In this document: positions 6,004 to 8,281 of the stretch, one piece after another
Layout of the letters: the number at the start of each line of letters is the position of its first letter
How positions within the stretch are numbered: position 1 is the first letter of the stretch
From: JBCDBY01 sp039182715
Lineage (GTDB): Bacteria > Planctomycetota > PLA2
DNA: 8,281 nucleotides
Assembly: GCA_039182715.1 (NCBI GenBank)
Contig: JBCDBY010000207.1
Location: 1 to 8,281, forward strand
Reading direction: 5' to 3'
Program-made: the position numbers and the translations under genes
Notes under the pieces: model-generated
The model's input: only the letters and a program-made list of their open reading frames with translations
Database searches by the model: none
Told to the model about the DNA's origin: nothing

Positions 6004-6554
6004 CCGAAGATCCCGTCAAGCTCTACGTCGTCGTCATGGCCATCCTCGTGGGCGTGCTCGGCTACGTGGCAAACACCTCCTACAAGCAGGCCAACGCCTT
6101 CGAGCAGGCGATCGAGCAGGCGCCCCAGGACGCAAAGAAGTTCCGCGAACTCTCTGCGAACGTCATGGGCCTCATCAAGCAGCTCGAGAGCAGCAAGCTC
6201 GCCAAGATGAACCACACGCAGCTCATCGAGAACGCGAGCGAGGTGAAGCTGCGGGGCAAGCGGCCGCTCAATCGCGACCAGCGGCGCGTCAAGGGCACGA
6301 ACGCCAAGGAGCTGACCTGGAAGGTCGCGATCCAGCGCGGACGCCGCGGCTCCGGCGCCGGGCCGGTCACGCGCATGGACGTCGCCAACTTCGGCCGCCA
6401 GGTCGAACTCGAGTCGCGCGGCATCCTCAAAGTGATCGAGATCGAGCTACGCCGCTCCGTCGGCGGCAGCGACGTCAAGGTCGGCGACGACGTGGAGATC
6501 CGGGACGAGAAGTACACCGGGAACGTGGTCGTGGGGATGCGAGTGGTGGATTAG
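6000..6554 (+). CDS. GspM/PilO-like inner-membrane protein
   Basis: A 184-residue bitopic protein. A seven-residue cytoplasmic N-terminus precedes one transmembrane helix (8-25, LYVVVMAILVGVLGYVA), an acidic/amphipathic helix (30-68) suited to coiled-coil pairing, a basic linker (83-100) and a C-terminal alpha/beta domain (123-184: TRMDVANFGRQVELESRGILKVIEIELRRS, split by the loop GGSDVKVGDD, then VVVGMRVV). This topology and size match GspM and PilO, which pair with GspL and PilN through their periplasmic domains. The sequence itself is too divergent for certainty, and the identification leans on the adjacent PilM/PilN fusion. ATG 6000 is chosen because it sits directly before the membrane helix; an in-frame open stretch upstream lacks a usual start codon. 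Confidence 0.7.
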   Translation: MTEDPVKLYVVVMAILVGVLGYVANTSYKQANAFEQAIEQAPQDAKKFRELSANVMGLIKQLESSKLAKMNHTQLIENASEVKLRGKRPLNRDQRRVKGTNAKELTWKVAIQRGRRGSGAGPVTRMDVANFGRQVELESRGILKVIEIELRRSVGGSDVKVGDDVEIRDEKYTGNVVVGMRVVD

Positions 6555-6563
6555 CGGAGGCTG

Positions 6564-6636
6564 GCTGCGAGCTACGAGCTACGAGCCGGAAGGGTGTGAG
6601 GCGCAGGTACGCGCCCGGCTCGCAGCTCGCAGCTCC
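6564..6636. repeat. Hairpin with 7-nt periodic arms (GCTRCGA units) between convergent genes
   Basis: The left arm has GCTGCGA followed by two GCTACGA units (6564-6584) and GCCGG. The right arm (6615-6636) is built from TCGCAGC units. Positions 6570-6589 pair with 6615-6634 at 18 of 20 bases, with a 25-nt loop. It fills the 83-bp gap between the 3' ends of the GspM-like gene and uppP, where a bidirectional terminator would be expected, but there is no T-tract on either side. It could act as an mRNA 3'-end stabiliser or be a dispersed repeat. Confidence 0.8.
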
Positions 6637-6637
6637 C

Positions 6638-7402
6638 CTAGCCCGACAGGATCGCGATCGATCCCACGATCGCGCAATACCCCGCAAACCAACCCAGCTT
6701 CTTCCGCACCACCGCGGCGACCATCACGCGCATGGCGACGAGGCTCGCGAAGAAGGCCACGGCGGCGCCGACGATGAGCGGGACCGGGTCGCCCAGCGTG
6801 CCCTCGCGCGCGTCGAGGAAGGTGAAGAGGCCGGCGCCCGCGATGGCGGGGATGGCGAGCAGGAAGCTGAATCGCACCGCCTCTTCGCGCTCGAGGCCGA
6901 CGGCGAGGCCACCGACGAGCGTGCTGCCGCTGCGGCTGATGCCGGGGAAGATTGCGATCGCCTGCGCGCAGCCGACGAGGAACGCACGCGGGACGGGAAG
7001 CTCCGCCGCTTTGCGCGCGCCGTCGCGCAGACGGGTCGAGAGCGCGAGGAACCCGGCGGTGCAGAGCAGGAAGCCGCCCACCGCATAGAGGCTCGTCGAG
7101 ATCTCGGCGATCGAGTCCTTGAGCGTGAGCCCCACCACCACGATCGGGATCGTGGCAACGCCACCGACCAGCCAAAGCCGCGGCTCGCTCGTGAACATCG
7201 CGACGATCTGGGCACGGACGTAGATGAGGACCGCCGCCAGCGACCCGAGATGGACCGCGACGTTGAAGGCGAGATTCGCCTCGGCGTCCTCCCAGCCGAA
7301 AATGTGCTGGAAGAGCGCAAGGTGGCCGCTCGAGCTGACCGGCAGGAACTCGGTCAGACCCTGGACGAGGCCCAGGACGGCGGCTTCGAGGATGGGGCCC
7401 AT
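6638..7402 (-). CDS. uppP: Undecaprenyl-diphosphatase (BacA/UppP family)
   Basis: Integral membrane phosphatase that recycles undecaprenyl diphosphate to the monophosphate carrier lipid used for peptidoglycan and other envelope polymers; overproduction in other bacteria gives bacitracin resistance. The signature motifs are intact: QGLTEFLPVSSSGHL (14-28) provides the (E/Q)xxxE residues Q14 and E18 and the catalytic-region His27, and PGISRSGST (153-161) provides Arg157. About seven hydrophobic segments follow the family pattern, including EEAVRFSFLLAIPAIAGAGLF, and it ends in the usual hydrophobic C-terminal helix. At 254 residues it is slightly short for the family but complete. ATG 7402 starts exactly where family members do, with no strong SD. 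It is convergent with the GspM-like gene and downstream, on the same strand, of the Cys-rich small gene, from which a palindromic spacer separates it. Confidence 0.97.
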   Translation of the reverse strand: MGPILEAAVLGLVQGLTEFLPVSSSGHLALFQHIFGWEDAEANLAFNVAVHLGSLAAVLIYVRAQIVAMFTSEPRLWLVGGVATIPIVVVGLTLKDSIAEISTSLYAVGGFLLCTAGFLALSTRLRDGARKAAELPVPRAFLVGCAQAIAIFPGISRSGSTLVGGLAVGLEREEAVRFSFLLAIPAIAGAGLFTFLDAREGTLGDPVPLIVGAAVAFFASLVAMRVMVAAVVRKKLGWFAGYCAIVGSIAILSG

Positions 7403-7415
7403 TGCATGGGTCTTC

Positions 7416-7429
7416 GGGCCGATCGGCCC
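7416..7429. promoter_or_regulatory. Perfect 14-bp palindrome just upstream of uppP
   Basis: GGGCCGATCGGCCC is perfectly self-complementary and lies 14-27 bp before the uppP start, between it and the larger palindrome at 7440-7482. It could be an operator half-site pair or a small leader hairpin. In DNA this GC-rich a 14-bp palindrome can also occur by chance, so confidence in function is low. Confidence 0.3.
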
Positions 7430-7439
7430 CTACCTTGAG

Positions 7440-7482
7440 CCGGGTTCGACGTTCGACGTCGAACGTCGGACGTCGAACCCGG
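7440..7482. repeat. Nearly perfect 43-nt palindrome made of five 7-nt units
   Basis: Arms 7440-7459 and 7463-7482 pair at 19 of 20 positions by Watson-Crick rules, with one T/G wobble and a 3-nt loop; the outer 13 bp (from CCGGGTTCGACGT) are perfect. Internally, 7444-7478 divides into five consecutive heptamers: GTTCGAC twice, then three of the form GTCRRAC. It sits between the Cys-rich small gene and uppP, both read leftward, 9 bp beyond the small gene's stop. There is no T-tract. Possible roles are an mRNA stabiliser, a protein-binding site, or a copy of a genome-wide repeat. Confidence 0.88.
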
Positions 7483-7490
7483 ATCTCCCG

Positions 7491-7706
7491 TCAGATCTCC
7501 GACTCGAAGCAGTCGCGGGTCTTCGCCCCTATACACCCCTTCAGATCCGCATCGTCCCCGTCCGGGCCCAGTGAATCGTGGGTCTTCGAGCACCAGCACG
7601 GCGTCGAAAACTGATCGAGCAGATCCTCGTCGGGGGATTTCTCGGCCGACGGGCCCATCATGAACGCCTTGTTCTCGAGCCAGCGGCAGGCTTTGATCGG
7701 CTTCAT
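7491..7706 (-). CDS. Small Cys-rich protein coupled to the FAD subunit gene, function unknown
   Basis: A 71-residue acidic protein that I do not recognise. Its ATG overlaps the stop of the upstream FAD-subunit gene (ATGA), and AAGGAG lies 8 nt before it, so translation is well supported. It has five cysteines: C7, C37 and C39 (TPCWCSKT), C58 (KGCIG) and C66 (TRDCFE), around a GPDG turn at 47-50. There is no signal peptide or membrane segment. The CxC plus two further Cys could bind a metal or iron-sulfur cluster. Its coupling to a molybdenum-hydroxylase subunit hints at a role in that complex or its cofactor assembly, but it could be unrelated. The spacing CWC...GPDG...C...RxCFE may define an uncharacterised small family. 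Confidence 0.7.
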   Translation of the reverse strand: MKPIKACRWLENKAFMMGPSAEKSPDEDLLDQFSTPCWCSKTHDSLGPDGDDADLKGCIGAKTRDCFESEI

Positions 7707-8281
7707 TGCGCAAGCTCCTTCAGCGCGCGGCGCACGAGCTGCTTGAGAATCGGGACCTTGAACGCGTTCTGCGCGAGCGGCTTGGCGCCCTCCGCCGCGA
7801 ACTCGGCGGCGTTGGGGTCGAGCTTCTTGCCGGTCAGGGCATTTTCCACGGCCCGCAGGCGGTAGGGCGTCGGCGCGACGCCGCCCGCCACGATGCGGAT
7901 CTCCTTCACCTTGCCGCCCTCTACGTGCGCGGCGGCCGCGACCGCGGCGATGGCGAAGTCGAAGCTCTGGCGCTCGCGCACCTCGAGGTAGACGCTGTTG
8001 CGTCCCATCGGCGACGGGGCCAGCTTGACCGCGCGGATCAGCTCGCCGGGCCGCAAGGCGAGGTCGCCGCCGTCATAGAGCAGCTCCGCATCCATCGTGC
8101 GGTTGCCGTCAGGGTGCACGCACTCGACCTGCGCCTTGAGCGCGATGAGCGCCGGCGCGAGGTTGCTGGTGTGCGCGGCGGCGCAACCGCCCGACGCGAA
8201 GATCCCGTGGTACTTGTTCTGCGCCAGCGGCGACTCCGCGGCGCAGCCCTCGTCGCCCTTCTTGCGGCACTCATGGCCCGG
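7703..8281 (-). CDS. Xanthine dehydrogenase-family FAD-binding subunit, 3' part (cut by the window edge)
   Basis: The frame is open without a stop from the right edge to the TGA at 7703, so this is the C-terminal 192 residues of a longer protein whose start lies outside; an internal GTG at 8119 is not the real start. Translation from the edge shows ECRKKGDEGC, then NKYHGIF, GGCAAAHTSNLAPALIALKA, LRPGELIRAV, the CO-dehydrogenase flavoprotein C-terminal domain with YLEVRERQSFDFAIAAVAAA, and IRIVAGGVAPTPYRLRAVE. This is the medium, FAD-carrying subunit of molybdenum hydroxylases (xanthine/aldehyde oxidase type), which passes electrons from the molybdenum and Fe-S centres to an acceptor. The C-x7-C before NKYH resembles the subgroup with an extra [4Fe-4S] insertion (PaoB/HcrB-like). 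The substrate cannot be told from this fragment. The molybdopterin and 2Fe-2S subunits should lie beyond the right edge. Confidence 0.92.
   Translation of the reverse strand, partial: PGHECRKKGDEGCAAESPLAQNKYHGIFASGGCAAAHTSNLAPALIALKAQVECVHPDGNRTMDAELLYDGGDLALRPGELIRAVKLAPSPMGRNSVYLEVRERQSFDFAIAAVAAAAHVEGGKVKEIRIVAGGVAPTPYRLRAVENALTGKKLDPNAAEFAAEGAKPLAQNAFKVPILKQLVRRALKELAQ

Noticed and set aside
3983..6019. 678-codon minus-strand frame opposite the PilM/PilN-like gene
   Set aside because: Its product is repetitive Leu/Val/Asp/His/Arg-rich, typical of a shadow of a GC-rich gene, and the plus-strand frame has clear family motifs.
7440..7482. CRISPR array or insertion-sequence end
   Set aside because: The repeats are contiguous 7-nt units without spacers, there is no target-site duplication and no transposase nearby.

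Overview
The window is GC-rich bacterial chromosome (roughly two thirds G+C by eye) with eight clear protein genes, two probable small genes and short, structured intergenic spacers. No gene fixes the taxon. The secreted repeat protein at the left end, the GspL/PilM-type fusion and the ECF cassette suggest a Planctomycetota- or deltaproteobacteria-like, Gram-negative-type (two-membrane) bacterium. This is an inference, and no rRNA or tRNA is present to test it.

Layout. (1) 37-1203, minus: a secreted or periplasmic helical-repeat protein of unknown function with a perfect Shine-Dalgarno (SD). (2) 1299-2531, plus: divergently transcribed ribBA, the bifunctional riboflavin-entry enzyme, with a His-to-Gln change at an expected metal ligand of the RibB half. 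(3) 2535-2619: a hairpin-forming repeat. (4) 2631-2656: a strong candidate ECF-type promoter. It precedes a tightly packed plus-strand operon: ECF sigma factor (2685-3254), membrane anti-sigma-like protein (3247-3639), Spy/CnrX-like periplasmic sensor candidate (3639-3986) and, after only 14 bp, a PilM+PilN/GspL-like fusion (4001-5761), a possible TTG-initiated small ORF (5803-6003) and a GspM/PilO-like protein (6000-6554). (5) 6564-6636: a second hairpin between convergent genes. (6) Minus strand, reading from the right edge: the 3' part of a molybdenum-hydroxylase FAD subunit (7703-8281, cut by the window edge), a translationally coupled Cys-rich 71-residue protein (7491-7706), a spacer with a nearly perfect 43-nt palindrome (7440-7482), then uppP (6638-7402).

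How it fits together. The sigma, anti-sigma and periplasmic-protein trio has the topology of a CnrH/CnrY/CnrX-type transmembrane signalling module, but neither partner protein has any His or Cys, so classical zinc-finger or His-based metal sensing is unlikely. Its apparent co-transcription with a type II secretion or type IV pilus assembly platform suggests that envelope signalling controls this machinery. Separately, the three structured spacers at 2535-2619, 6564-6636 and 7440-7482 have different sequences but the same design: hairpin arms built from tandem 7-nt units. This is the least expected signal in the window.
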